A stretch of 64,000 nt of DNA from CBDDIP01 sp965229005 (GCA_965229005.1 CBDDIP010000001.1:496001-560000); one strand, 5' to 3'. Positions 1-9,291 are shown, counted from the first letter of the stretch. Made by a program: numbers and translations. Notes: generated from the letters alone by a model not told the origin.

Positions 1-2718
1 GCCGCGCTCGACGTGGTGTGCGATCACCGCGGCGTGCTCGTGGCCGTGTCCGGGGAGAACGGCGTCGGCACGACGCGGCTGATCGACGAGCTGGTCGACT
101 ACATGCGCACCACGCACGACGCCGCCGTGCTCGCAGGGGCCGGCGTGCCCTATGGCGAATCGAACGTGTGGTGGCCGATCGCCAGTGCGCTCGCCGCATA
201 CCTCGACCTCGAACCCGGCCAGAGCGTGGAAGCGGTCCGCGCCGTCGCCATGGAGCGGGCGCTGAAGCTCACCGGCGAGGTGGCCACCGACGAGCTCGAG
301 CACCTCATCGACATCTTCGTGCACCTCCAGGGCTACCCCTCGCCGATCGACCGCCTCGATCCCGCCAACGCACGTCGAGCGATCCACCGCGCGGTCACGC
401 GCGTGCTCGAGCTGCGATCGTTCCAACGGCCGGTCGTGCTGACCATCGACGACCTCCACTGGGCCGATCCGGCGTTGATCGAGCTGCTCGATCATCTCGT
501 CGGCTCGCTCGGCCGCAGCCGCTTCGCGTTGATCACCGCCATGCGCCCCAACGCCGACCTCTCGTGGCCGCCGCGCACCGAGCGCGCCACCGTCGTGTCG
601 CTGCCGTTGCTGCCGCTGTCGCAGTCCGCGACCGAGACGTTGGCCGCCGAGCTGCTGGGCGACGCACCGACCAACGCCCGTCAGCTCACCGCGCTGTTCG
701 AGCGCAGCGGTGGCAACCCGTTGTTCCTCCAGGAGCTCGCCGCACTGACACGCTCCGGCGGCAACCAGGCGCACCTGCCGGGTTCGTTGCGCACGCTCAT
801 CGGCGCCCGACTCGACCAGCTGACCTCCGAGCAACGACAGGTGCTCGACAACGCGGCGACGCTCGGCAACTCGGGCACGATCGCCGACCTCGACAAGTTC
901 GGCACCGAGCTCGGCCAGACGTTCCACGCCGAGACCGTGAACGCGCTCGACGAGCTCGGTCTGCTGGAGCTGCGCGGCCGCCGCTGGCAGTTCCGCAGCG
1001 AATCCGTCCGGGAGGCTGCGTATCAGACGCTCACCAAGGAGCGCAGGGCGATGCGGCACGCCGGCATCGCCAAGGCGATCCGGTCGTCGGGCCACCGGCT
1101 CGACGACCTCGCCCACCACACCGCCACCGCCGCGGAACTGGCCAACGAGCTCGGCGGACTCGACGGCTTGCCGGCCGGCATCGCCGACGAAGCCGTCCAG
1201 CTGCTCACCGAGTCGGCCCAGCGATCGCTCGACTCCGGCGCGCTGCGCACGTGCACGCGCACCGCAACCCGTGCGCTCGATCTCCTGCCGAACACCAAGG
1301 AGAACGAAGACCGACGCTCGCGCCTGCTGCTGCTCCGCGCCAGCGCCGCAGTCGAGCAACGCCAGTTCGCGCCGGCGCACGCCGACCTCGATCTGGTGCT
1401 GACGATGGCCGAGCAGGCCAACGACACGGTCGCCGAAGGCGAGTCGCGTCGTTTGCTCGGCAGCCTCGCTCACGTCGAAGGCCACATGGATCTGGCTCGC
1501 GCCGAGCTCGGCCGGTCGGTGGAGCTGCTGCGCATGACGGAGCGCCCGGATCGCTTGGCCGACGCGCTGCGGGCCCGTGGGTTCATCGAGCTGTTCGGCG
1601 GCTCGCTCGGTGATGCGGAGTGGTTCTTCGGTGAAGCCGACGACCTGTACCGAAGCGCGGACGACGAGCGCGGTCTGGCGTGGATCGAGCAGCACCGTGC
1701 CTGGGCGTCGTTCCTCAGCGGCGACATGACGCAATCGCGCGAGCGCCTGCTGCACGCAGCGGAGACGCTGGAACGCGTCGGCGACCGAAACGGCGTCGGC
1801 TGGGCGTTCGGCCTCCTCGCGTTCGTGTCGTTCTTCGAGCGCGACTACGAGGAAGCGGAAGCGCTCGCCGACGTCGTCGCCCGTGAGGCGGACGAGCGTG
1901 GCGACGATTGGGCCGCGGGGATGATGCAGGTGCTCCTCGCCGATCTCCGCCTGTGGCAGGGCCACCTCGAGGAGTCACTCGGGTTCGCGGAACAGGCACG
2001 GCGCAAGTTCAAGGCGATCAACGACGGCTACGGCACCATGCAGGCGCTCGCCCCGATCGTTCGTTCCCAGATCGCACTCGGCCGAGCGGCCGCAGCGCAA
2101 CGCAGCTTGGAAGAGCTTCTCTCGCTGTCCGAGCAGGAGAGCAACGGCCCATACCCCGTGCTCGCCGCAGCTGGTGCGGCGATGCACCGCGGCGACGGCG
2201 CCGGCGCGCTGATGTACGCCGACCGGGCCATCGAGGAGATGCACAGCCGCCAGGGCGTCGCCTTCGAGCCGACGATCGTGCGCGCCGTCGCACTGGCCCA
2301 GCTCCATCGGCTCGACGAAGCGCTGGCCACCATCGAGGACATCGCCGAGGAGGGTGGCGACCACCCCTTCGCCACCGCTGCGGCGATCCTCGTCGAGGCG
2401 CTCAGCGGCAACCCGAAGGTGGCACTCGAACAAGCCGAGCTGCTCACCGCGATCAAGGGCGCGACCTACCTCGACCAAGTGATCGCGTTCATCGGCATCG
2501 GCTGTGCGCACCACCAGTTGGGCGACGTCGAACAGGCGACGCTCAACCTCGAGGCCGCCGTCGCGCGTGCGATCGGTGTCGGCGACGTCGTCGCCACCGC
2601 CTTGGCGACCGGCGCCTACGAAGCGATCACCGGACGCCGCCATGCGGTGCACGACGAGCGGACCGTGCTCGGGCCCGGATGGGCCAACGTGATCGAGCAC
2701 CTCACCGACGTCTCCTGA
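1..2718 (+). CDS. Large ATP-binding regulator (AAA_16/TPR), 5' truncated
   Basis: The frame is open from base 1, so the true start lies upstream of the window; an N-terminal effector (often a nucleotide cyclase or HTH in this family) cannot be seen. The visible protein begins inside an AAA_16-type NTPase domain like those of LuxR/MalT-type and cyclase-associated STAND regulators. The P-loop position reads GENGVGTT (nt 52-75), where the usual Lys is Thr; Walker B is intact (VVLTIDDLHW, nt 433-462). From about nt 1200 to the end the protein is a helical TPR-like superhelix, typical of a ligand- or partner-sensing arm. It is convergent with the glycosylase gene, with 15 bases between stops. A cytoplasmic signal-responsive regulator is likely by family; the ligand and output are unknown. 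Confidence 0.75.
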   Translation, partial: AALDVVCDHRGVLVAVSGENGVGTTRLIDELVDYMRTTHDAAVLAGAGVPYGESNVWWPIASALAAYLDLEPGQSVEAVRAVAMERALKLTGEVATDELEHLIDIFVHLQGYPSPIDRLDPANARRAIHRAVTRVLELRSFQRPVVLTIDDLHWADPALIELLDHLVGSLGRSRFALITAMRPNADLSWPPRTERATVVSLPLLPLSQSATETLAAELLGDAPTNARQLTALFERSGGNPLFLQELAALTRSGGNQAHLPGSLRTLIGARLDQLTSEQRQVLDNAATLGNSGTIADLDKFGTELGQTFHAETVNALDELGLLELRGRRWQFRSESVREAAYQTLTKERRAMRHAGIAKAIRSSGHRLDDLAHHTATAAELANELGGLDGLPAGIADEAVQLLTESAQRSLDSGALRTCTRTATRALDLLPNTKENEDRRSRLLLLRASAAVEQRQFAPAHADLDLVLTMAEQANDTVAEGESRRLLGSLAHVEGHMDLARAELGRSVELLRMTERPDRLADALRARGFIELFGGSLGDAEWFFGEADDLYRSADDERGLAWIEQHRAWASFLSGDMTQSRERLLHAAETLERVGDRNGVGWAFGLLAFVSFFERDYEEAEALADVVAREADERGDDWAAGMMQVLLADLRLWQGHLEESLGFAEQARRKFKAINDGYGTMQALAPIVRSQIALGRAAAAQRSLEELLSLSEQESNGPYPVLAAAGAAMHRGDGAGALMYADRAIEEMHSRQGVAFEPTIVRAVALAQLHRLDEALATIEDIAEEGGDHPFATAAAILVEALSGNPKVALEQAELLTAIKGATYLDQVIAFIGIGCAHHQLGDVEQATLNLEAAVARAIGVGDVVATALATGAYEAITGRRHAVHDERTVLGPGWANVIEHLTDVS

Positions 2719-2733
2719 TCAGCCGGCGCCTGA

Positions 2734-3630
2734 TCAGCCCGCAAGCGTGTCCGTTCGCCGCCATGGCAGCTCGGCGAGGAACTTCGCCGCCGCGGGATGC
2801 GGGTCCATCGGACGCTCGGTGGTGGTGACGCGAGGACGGGGGTCCAGGTGCACCTGACAACCGGGGCAGAAGTAGAGCAGGCGGGCGTGCTCGCCGACGC
2901 GACGTACCTGCACGGTCTCGGCGCAGCGAGCGCAGCGCTGGCCGTTGCGCCCGTACACGGCAAGTCCGCCGCGAACATCAGGGTTGGTGATTCGATTCGG
3001 CCCGGCGAGGTTGGCCCGGAGCATCCGCGCGGCAGCGTTGATCAACTGAGCGCGGTCCTCGCTGTCCAGCGAACCGACCGGCGCGAACGGGTGCAGCGCG
3101 CAGGCCCAGAGCACCTCACTGCGGTACACGTTGCCGACGCCGCAGGCGATTCGCTGATCGAGCATCACTTCGGCGATGGGCGCGTCCGGGTCTTCGTAGT
3201 TGGCCATCCGCTGCACGCACAACGCAAGATCGGCGTCGGCCTTGCACAGGTCGGGGCCGAGGCGCCCGAACCCGGGATGGCGATGACGATCGAACTCGCG
3301 GTAGGTCTCGACGACCGGCGCGTTGAAGCACACGGCCACCCAGTCGGCGACCTCGATGGCGACACGCAGTTGCGTGGACGGCTTGCGCCAACGCTCGCCG
3401 ACTCGATACAGGTGCCACGAGCCGGTCATGCGCATGTGCGTGTGCAGCACGAGCCCGTCGTCCCAGCGGACGAGGAGGTGCTTGCCGTGGCTGGTGACCT
3501 CTTCGACGACACGTCCTTCGGACGGGTGCGGGCCGGTGAGGCGGGGGGCATCGAAGCGCGTGACTGCCTTGCCAACGAGCGCCGTCCGCAGTGCGGCGGC
3601 CGTACGGTGGATGGTATCCCCCTCAGGCAC
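2734..3630 (-). CDS. nei2: Endonuclease VIII-like DNA glycosylase (Nei2 type)
   Basis: Fpg/Nei family base-excision-repair glycosylase/AP lyase, 298 aa, acting on oxidised pyrimidines by family precedent. The protein starts M-P-E-G-D, so the catalytic Pro2 and Glu3 are in place once Met is removed. The helix-two-turn-helix (GVGNVYRSEVLW) and a C-terminal CxxC...CxxC zinc finger (CARC / CPGC) with an Arg between them are present. The N-terminus (PEGDTIHR) resembles Nei rather than Fpg. The start is GTG at 3630, fixed by the PE motif. A TAGCCT box lies 6 bases upstream, so the mRNA is probably leaderless. It is divergent from the small protein gene at 3692. Confidence 0.9.
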   Translation of the reverse strand: MPEGDTIHRTAAALRTALVGKAVTRFDAPRLTGPHPSEGRVVEEVTSHGKHLLVRWDDGLVLHTHMRMTGSWHLYRVGERWRKPSTQLRVAIEVADWVAVCFNAPVVETYREFDRHRHPGFGRLGPDLCKADADLALCVQRMANYEDPDAPIAEVMLDQRIACGVGNVYRSEVLWACALHPFAPVGSLDSEDRAQLINAAARMLRANLAGPNRITNPDVRGGLAVYGRNGQRCARCAETVQVRRVGEHARLLYFCPGCQVHLDPRPRVTTTERPMDPHPAAAKFLAELPWRRTDTLAG

Positions 3631-3636
3631 GCCTCC

Positions 3637-3642
3637 AGGCTA
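3637..3642 (-). promoter_or_regulatory. -10 box of nei2 (leaderless)
   Basis: TAGCCT on the minus strand, 6 bases before the GTG start, which would put the transcription start at or next to the start codon. Confidence 0.6.
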
Positions 3643-3678
3643 TGCGCTCCGCGCGAGCCGACGCGCGATGGTCAGCGT

Positions 3679-3684
3679 TAGCGT
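3679..3684 (+). promoter_or_regulatory. -10 box of small hypothetical gene (leaderless)
   Basis: TAGCGT followed by 7 bases and the GTG at 3692; no Shine-Dalgarno sequence precedes the start. This spacing is the reason for preferring GTG 3692 over ATG 3668. Confidence 0.5.
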
Positions 3685-3691
3685 GCTGGAC

Positions 3692-3982
3692 GTGAGTGAC
3701 GAGACCAACGACAGCGACGTGGAACGCATGATCGCCACGGCGCGTCGTCGCCACGGCTCGATGGGTGCGGTGATCGCCGCCGGCATGCTCGGACTCGACC
3801 AGGCGATGGGTCGCAAGCCCCGCGAGGAAGCGCCGATCGTCATGGCTGCCAGCGACGAACCGATCGACATCGACACCGACGGCATCGTCGTGCCCGTGGA
3901 CGACGAGACGTCCGTGCTCGCGCCGGCGCAGCCCCGCGTCGACCCGTTCGCGCCGCGACCCCGCCGACGCCGCCGCGGGTAG
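3692..3982 (+). CDS. Small conserved-looking hypothetical protein
   Basis: A 96-residue protein without a domain I recognise. The N-terminal half is helical with a glycine/alanine-rich segment (SMGAVIAAGMLGLDQAMG, about residues 26-43). The middle is acidic, and the end is a basic Arg-rich tail (PRPRRRRRG). The start is ambiguous: GTG 3692 fits a leaderless transcript; ATG 3668 would add eight residues. Divergent from nei2 and 20 bases ahead of the secreted protease. Codon use matches the neighbours, so it is probably real. Function unknown. Confidence 0.6.
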   Translation: MSDETNDSDVERMIATARRRHGSMGAVIAAGMLGLDQAMGRKPREEAPIVMAASDEPIDIDTDGIVVPVDDETSVLAPAQPRVDPFAPRPRRRRRG

Positions 3983-4002
3983 GGTCCTCGCCGATCGAGG
4001 GG

Positions 4003-6960
4003 ATGATGCAAGTGCGGAGATCAAGCATGGCGATGCTGGCCGTCCTGGCCTGCTGCGCGGTCGTCACCCCGGTCGGCGTCCATGCCGCTCCGGCGGATCC
4101 GCGTTCACCTGCTCCACCTCCGTCTGCCGCCGACACGGCACACCCGATCGACGATCCGAACCTCATCGACGCGATCGCCGAAGCGCGAGCCAAGCGGATC
4201 GAGGGCAAGCCCGAGCCCCACGTCGCGGTCGAGGTGCTCACCACGTTCGACACGGTGGTCACTGCGGAGGTGGCCGACCTCGGCGGCACGGTCCTCGGGT
4301 CGGTACCTGGCGCGGTGGTGCAGGCATCGATGCCGGTGGGCAAGATCGATCGGCTCGCGTTGTCCGATGGCGTGCAGCGCGTTCGATCGCCTCGACGCGT
4401 CAACCGCCTGCCGAGTGCCGAGGCAGGCTTCGGAGCCACCGCCGGCCAGGAGGTCGCCAGCACGTCCGCCGCGACGTGGCACGACAACGGCTTCATCGGC
4501 ACCGGCACGAAAGTCGGCATCATCGACTTCTTCGACCTCTCGTTCTGGAACGAGAACGAGCACGGCCCGTTGCCGACGACCGCCAACGGGCACCTCTTCT
4601 GCAAGGACACCGCCTTCCCCCCGACGCAGTTCCCGTTCGACAGCTACTGCCTGGACGACGGATCGCTGAACCCGGGGCAAGGCGACCGGCACGGCGTCGC
4701 GGTCACCGAGATCGTCAAGGACATGGCTCCAGGCGCGGACGTCTTCGTGGCGACCGTCGGGTCGCTGTCCGACATGCGCGACGCCATCGACTGGTTCGCG
4801 GCCAACGGCGTGCGCATCATCACCCGCTCGCTCGGCGCGGCGTTCGACGGGCCTGGCGACGGCACCGGGCCACTCGACGCGCTCGTCGACTACACCGCGT
4901 CGTTGGGCATCGTGTGGTTCAACTCGGCCGGCAACGATGCCGACGGCGGGTACATGGTCACCACGGTCCCGACCAACCGCGGGGCCGGCCCGATCGAGTT
5001 CCGCCCGGGCGACACCTTCCTGCGCATCGACACCAGCCAGGGCTACGTCCTCCTCGACGGCGTTCGGTGGAGCAACGACTGGTACCTGCCCCCCAAGCAG
5101 CGCACCGACTACCTGGTCGAGGTCTACACCGGCCCCCCGCAGTCGTCGCACATCGCCACGCCGTCGAACCTGGTCTTCGTCGAGACGATCGACCTCAACC
5201 AACGCAATGGCGCAAACCCGTTGGAGGGCGCCGACGACGGCTGGAACGTGCCGCAGGGCTCGGTCAGCTACCTGCGGATCCTGCGCAAGGGGACCACGCC
5301 AGTGGGCCCGACGCCGGACCAGATCGAGATCGCGCTTGCCGTCGGCGACATCGAGAGCGGCTACTCGCAAGCCGCGGGCTCGGCGGCAAAGCCGGCAGTC
5401 GACTCGCAGAACGACTCCCTCATCGCAGTTGGCGCACTTGCCCAGCCGAGCTCGCCGTTCATCGCCGACTACTCGTCGCAGGGTCCCACCACGGACGGCC
5501 GGATCAAGCCGGACATCGCTGCGCCGTCGTGCGTCGCCAGCACCATCTACATCCAGGCGCCGTACTTCTCGTGCTTCGCCGGCACGTCCGCATCGTCGCC
5601 GGCGGCGGCCGGCGCGGCGGCGCTGCTGCTGGGTGCCGGGCTGGCGCTGCCCGGCGTGCCGCTCGCCGCACTGATGCGCCACGACGTCATCGACCGCGGA
5701 CCTGCGGGACCGGACAACGCGTTCGGGGCGGGAGCGCTCACGTTGCAGGGGCCGCCGATCCAGCCGGTGAACGACGCACCCGCGTTCTACACGCCGTTGA
5801 CGACGCCCACCCGCGTGCTCGACACGCGTGGCGGGGCGAGCGCGACGAACCCGACCGGCGTGGGTTCGCTGCCGCGCAACGGGATCGTCGACCTCCAGAT
5901 GACCAACTCGTGGGTGCCCGCCGATGCCACCGCCGTCGCGGTGAACATCACGTCGACGGGAGCGGTCGCCGGCGGCTTCGTGCAGGCCACTCCGACCATG
6001 CACGGCACGCTCGGCACGACGTCGGTGCTCAACGTTCCGGCGGCCGGCGTCGACGTTCCCAACTTCGCCATCGTTCCACTCGGCAGCGGCGGCCTCACCC
6101 TGTACGCCCCCGCCGGGGGGTTCCTCATCGTCGACCTCCTCGGCTGGTTCACACCGGCGAGCGGCCCGACCGCGCCATCCGGTCGCTTCATCCCGATCTC
6201 ACCGGAGCGCTGGGCGGACAGTCGCGGCATCAGCGCCAGCCCGTTGCCCTCGGGCTTCGGCGGCCCACGCGTCGTCGCCGCCAACGAGACCATCACCATC
6301 GACCGGCTGGCGTCCACCGCGGTGCCGGCCTCCGGGGTGAAGGCGCTCGTCCTCAACGTCACGGCCGATCCACCGGCCGGCGGTCTGCCGGGCTTCCTGC
6401 GCGCACAACCGGCGAACCCGGTCGGGTCGCTGGAGTACAGCACGGTCAACTTCGTGCCGGGTGCTGCCGCCGCGAACACGGTCATCATCCCCGTCGACGG
6501 CACCGAACGCGTCGGCGTCTTCACCTCCGCGACTGCGAACGTCATCGTCGACGTGGTCGGGTACATCACCGACGAGACGGTGGCCCCGAGCGACCTCGGG
6601 CTGTTCGTCCCGCTCACGCCGGGACGCGCCTTCGACTCGCGTCCGAGCGCGGCCTTCGGCGTCGACGAGTCGCGTGTGGTCCAGATCACCGGGCTCGGTG
6701 GCGGCAAGCCGCAGGTGCCGGCGGACGCCTCCGGCGTGTCGGCGAACCTCACGGTGGCCGACCCGACGAACGCCGGCTACCTCAGCGTGTTCCCGGCTGC
6801 GGAGCCGCCGACGTCGAGCGTCAACTTCACGGCGGGTCTCAACGTGGCCAACGCCGGTTTGCTGAAGCTGGGTGCCGGAGGTGCCGTGACTGCCAAGATG
6901 GGGAGTGCTGGCGGCAACGTCATCATCGACATCAACGGCTACTTCACAGGGACCTCGTGA
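4003..6960 (+). CDS. Secreted subtilisin-like (S8) protease with three C-terminal modules
   Basis: Predicted exported serine protease, 985 aa. An N-terminal signal peptide (residues ~1-30, ending near VHA) is followed by a pro-region and an S8 domain. The triad can be placed at Asp175 (GIID), His230 (GDRHG) and Ser529 (GTSASSP), with the oxyanion Asn in FNSAGND. From residue ~594 there are three tandem ~125-residue modules, each opening with a PxR...D(T/S)R motif and closing with VDLLGWF, VDVVGYI or IDINGYF. The same module occurs in the protein at 9870, suggesting a shared cell-surface or matrix role (inference). The start could be ATG 4003, 4006 or 4027; a GAGGGG tract sits immediately before 4003. 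The downstream gene overlaps by 4 bases. Confidence 0.85.
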   Translation: MMQVRRSSMAMLAVLACCAVVTPVGVHAAPADPRSPAPPPSAADTAHPIDDPNLIDAIAEARAKRIEGKPEPHVAVEVLTTFDTVVTAEVADLGGTVLGSVPGAVVQASMPVGKIDRLALSDGVQRVRSPRRVNRLPSAEAGFGATAGQEVASTSAATWHDNGFIGTGTKVGIIDFFDLSFWNENEHGPLPTTANGHLFCKDTAFPPTQFPFDSYCLDDGSLNPGQGDRHGVAVTEIVKDMAPGADVFVATVGSLSDMRDAIDWFAANGVRIITRSLGAAFDGPGDGTGPLDALVDYTASLGIVWFNSAGNDADGGYMVTTVPTNRGAGPIEFRPGDTFLRIDTSQGYVLLDGVRWSNDWYLPPKQRTDYLVEVYTGPPQSSHIATPSNLVFVETIDLNQRNGANPLEGADDGWNVPQGSVSYLRILRKGTTPVGPTPDQIEIALAVGDIESGYSQAAGSAAKPAVDSQNDSLIAVGALAQPSSPFIADYSSQGPTTDGRIKPDIAAPSCVASTIYIQAPYFSCFAGTSASSPAAAGAAALLLGAGLALPGVPLAALMRHDVIDRGPAGPDNAFGAGALTLQGPPIQPVNDAPAFYTPLTTPTRVLDTRGGASATNPTGVGSLPRNGIVDLQMTNSWVPADATAVAVNITSTGAVAGGFVQATPTMHGTLGTTSVLNVPAAGVDVPNFAIVPLGSGGLTLYAPAGGFLIVDLLGWFTPASGPTAPSGRFIPISPERWADSRGISASPLPSGFGGPRVVAANETITIDRLASTAVPASGVKALVLNVTADPPAGGLPGFLRAQPANPVGSLEYSTVNFVPGAAAANTVIIPVDGTERVGVFTSATANVIVDVVGYITDETVAPSDLGLFVPLTPGRAFDSRPSAAFGVDESRVVQITGLGGGKPQVPADASGVSANLTVADPTNAGYLSVFPAAEPPTSSVNFTAGLNVANAGLLKLGAGGAVTAKMGSAGGNVIIDINGYFTGTS

Positions 6961-7493
6961 GCGATCAACTCGACACCAAGACCGGCTGGCTCGACAACGA
7001 GACCATGCAGAACATCCGCGCCAACGTCCCGTTGGTCTACGTGGATGCCGTCCCTGTGCGCGTCGACGAGCTCGGACAGGTCACCCACGTCGGGATGCTG
7101 CTGCGTCAGGCCGCCGACGGCAGCCTGAGCCGGATGGTGGTCAGTGGCCGGGTCCTGTTCGGCGAGCGGGTGCGCGACGCACTGTTGCGTCACCTGGAGA
7201 AGGACCTCGGCCCGGTGGCGCTGCCACGGATCCCCCCGGAGGTGGCGCCCTTCACGATCGTCGAGTACTTCCCGTCACCGGAGGTGAGCGGCTTCCACGA
7301 TCCGCGTCATCACGCGGTCAGCCTGGCCTTCGTCGTGCCGGTCGCCGGTGATTGCTCGCCGACGCAGCAAGCGCTCGACCTGCATTGGTTCGAGCCCGCC
7401 GAGGCGGTCAGCGACGCGGTGCGCCGGGAGATGACCGGCGGACACGACCGGTTGATCCGGCTCGCCCTCGCGCACGTCGGCTGCCTGCCCTGA
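6957..7493 (+). CDS. DUF4916 (Nudix-like) protein
   Basis: A 178-aa cytoplasmic protein of the actinobacterial DUF4916 group, a divergent branch of the Nudix fold. The region matching the Nudix box is GRVLFGE followed by RHLEKDLG, so the canonical REUXEEXG motif is altered (E to H, E to K, E to D). Hydrolase activity is therefore uncertain. Other family-typical stretches are EYFPSPE, HDPRHHAVSLAFVVPV and DLHWFEP. The GTG start overlaps the stop of the protease gene (GTGA), so translation is probably coupled, although the products act in different compartments. Confidence 0.8.
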   Translation: MSDQLDTKTGWLDNETMQNIRANVPLVYVDAVPVRVDELGQVTHVGMLLRQAADGSLSRMVVSGRVLFGERVRDALLRHLEKDLGPVALPRIPPEVAPFTIVEYFPSPEVSGFHDPRHHAVSLAFVVPVAGDCSPTQQALDLHWFEPAEAVSDAVRREMTGGHDRLIRLALAHVGCLP

Positions 7494-7539
7494 CCGGGTG
7501 ACGGGAAGGGATTCGCGTGTCGAGGCGTTGGCCCCGCAC

Positions 7540-8181
7540 GTGACGAAACCGAACAGCACCGAACCGCTCGACATCGAATTCTGGATCGACCCCGCCTGTC
7601 CGTGGTGCTGGGTCACCTCGCGGTGGATCCTCGACGTGGCGCCGCACCGCAACCTGAACATCGTGTGGCGGCCGATCTCGTTGCTGATCAAGAACAAGAC
7701 GCAGCCCGACTCCCCCTTCTACGACGTGGTGAACCACACGCTGAGCCTGCTGCGCGTCCTCGAGTCCGTCCGCAAGGACGAGGGCGAGGCAGCCGTCGGC
7801 GACCTGTACACGGTGCTCGGCACGCACATCCACCCCGGGCGCGATCGCATGGTGTCGGCGGAGACGGCGTTGGCGGAAGCCGGGTTGCCGGCTCACCACG
7901 CCGCCGCCTACCACGAGACGTCGTGGGACGACCTGATCCACGAGCAGATGAACGACGGGCTCTCGCTGACCGGCGAGGACGTCGGCACGCCGATCATCGC
8001 CTTCCGTCGCGCCGACGGCACGCGGGTCGGCTTCTTCGGCCCGGTCATCACCCGACGCCTGCCCGAAGCCGACGCGCTCGACCTGTGGGACGGGATGATG
8101 CTGATGGCCAAGGTCGACGGGTTCTGGGAGCTCAAGCGCACCCGCACCGAAGGCCCGGACTTCAGCCCGCCGACGGCGTGA
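7540..8181 (+). CDS. DsbA-fold oxidoreductase, Rv2466c-like (mycothiol-dependent nitroreductase family)
   Basis: Thioredoxin-fold protein with a CPWCW active site near the N-terminus in the context FWIDPACPWCWVTSRWIL, and C-terminal family landmarks GEDVGTP, FFGPV and LKRTRTE. These match the mycobacterial Rv2466c family, which uses mycothiol/mycoredoxin for reduction and can reduce nitro compounds. If the host makes mycothiol, this is a cytosolic reductase active under oxidative stress (inference). GTG 7540 gives the usual short N-terminus; an in-frame GTG at 7498 would add 14 residues. It follows the DUF4916 gene closely on the same strand. Confidence 0.85.
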   Translation: MTKPNSTEPLDIEFWIDPACPWCWVTSRWILDVAPHRNLNIVWRPISLLIKNKTQPDSPFYDVVNHTLSLLRVLESVRKDEGEAAVGDLYTVLGTHIHPGRDRMVSAETALAEAGLPAHHAAAYHETSWDDLIHEQMNDGLSLTGEDVGTPIIAFRRADGTRVGFFGPVITRRLPEADALDLWDGMMLMAKVDGFWELKRTRTEGPDFSPPTA

Positions 8182-8243
8182 TCAGCATCCCCCCGATCGT
8201 GGCACGCGTCGCGGGGCTCCGGGATGTCACCGACGTCGTCGGA

Positions 8244-8249
8244 TAGGCT
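8244..8249 (+). promoter_or_regulatory. -10 box of L,D-transpeptidase gene (leaderless)
   Basis: TAGGCT, then 7 bases (GACCCCC), then GTG at 8257. No Shine-Dalgarno sequence lies between. Confidence 0.6.
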
Positions 8250-8256
8250 GACCCCC

Positions 8257-9291
8257 GTGGCACGTCGCGACCGCCGATCCGTCTTCATCGCCGCGCTTGC
8301 AGCGCTGCTCGTCTGTGGCGTCATCTCGCTCGCCCAGGCTGGCTCGCGCACGGGCAACAACGCCAACGCCGCACCGCCGCAGGGCTCGGTCCCGATCATC
8401 GCCGGCTCGACGGTTGCTCCCGCGCCGACGGATGCGACGACACCGACCGACCCAACCGGCGCCGGGGGCACGACGACGTCCGTCGACGACGAGGCCACCG
8501 ACCCCTCCAAGGAGGTCGACCTGACCGGTGACGAGAGCACCGGGAACGCCGACAGCAGCGGCTGCACCATCAAGGAGCGCTCGTTGCGCCAGGGTTCGCA
8601 GGGCGACAGCGTGTCGTGCCTCCAGAAGGCGCTCATCGCCGAGGGCTTCCTCAGTGGCTCACCGTCGGGCTCCTTCGACAACGACACGTACTCGGCTGTG
8701 CGTCAGGTGCAGACCGAGCGCGACATGTTCGTGGACGGCATCGTCGGCCGCGAAACGGCCATCTCGCTGGGGGTGTGGCCCGACGAGGAGTCGTTGGTCG
8801 TCCACACGCCCAAGCCAGCGGCCGGCGCGATGGACCTGCTCGGGTACCCGCTGTCGTCCGTTGCCACCAGTGGGCCCGATGCGCCGCCGCTGCCGCAGAA
8901 CTCCGGATCCGGCAAGCGCCTCGTCTACGACCGCGCCGGCCAGCGCGTGTGGGCCGTCGACAAGAACGAACGGGTCATCCGTTCGTGGCTCGTCGCCGGC
9001 AGCAAGTACTCCAACGAGCAACCCGGCGTTCACCACGTGTACAGCAAGTCCGAGGTCAGCACGGCGTGGAACGGCAAGGCCTACCTGCCGCTGATGGTGC
9101 GTTACCAGAAGACCGACATCGGCAACATCGGCTTCCACGGCATCCCCACGCACGTCGCTGACGGCACGGCCTACATGACCGAAGCCGAGCTCGGTCAGCG
9201 GCTGTCCGGTGGCTGTCAGCGCCAGGCGATGGCCGACGCCCGCTTCGTGTGGGACTTCGCCGACATCGGCACCACCGTCGTCGTCATCTAG
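8257..9291 (+). CDS. L,D-transpeptidase (YkuD) with peptidoglycan-binding domain
   Basis: Exported cell-wall enzyme, 344 aa. Residues ~8-30 are a hydrophobic signal/anchor. A Thr/Ala/Pro-rich linker follows, then a PG_binding_1 domain (about 108-175, LRQGSQGDSV...GIVGRETAISLG) and a YkuD domain. The catalytic motif is visible as FHGIP (His294) and SGGCQR (Cys320). By family it forms 3-3 cross-links in peptidoglycan. The GTG start at 8257 is chosen because a TAGGCT box lies 7 bases upstream. Its stop codon overlaps that of the opposing HTH gene within a shared CTAG. Confidence 0.9.
   Translation: MARRDRRSVFIAALAALLVCGVISLAQAGSRTGNNANAAPPQGSVPIIAGSTVAPAPTDATTPTDPTGAGGTTTSVDDEATDPSKEVDLTGDESTGNADSSGCTIKERSLRQGSQGDSVSCLQKALIAEGFLSGSPSGSFDNDTYSAVRQVQTERDMFVDGIVGRETAISLGVWPDEESLVVHTPKPAAGAMDLLGYPLSSVATSGPDAPPLPQNSGSGKRLVYDRAGQRVWAVDKNERVIRSWLVAGSKYSNEQPGVHHVYSKSEVSTAWNGKAYLPLMVRYQKTDIGNIGFHGIPTHVADGTAYMTEAELGQRLSGGCQRQAMADARFVWDFADIGTTVVVI

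Noticed and set aside
1908..2828. Long Arg-rich reading frames overlapping real genes throughout the window
   Set aside because: They show the Arg/Pro/Ala-rich composition of alternate frames in high-G+C DNA, lack start signals and recognisable domains, and lie inside well-supported genes.
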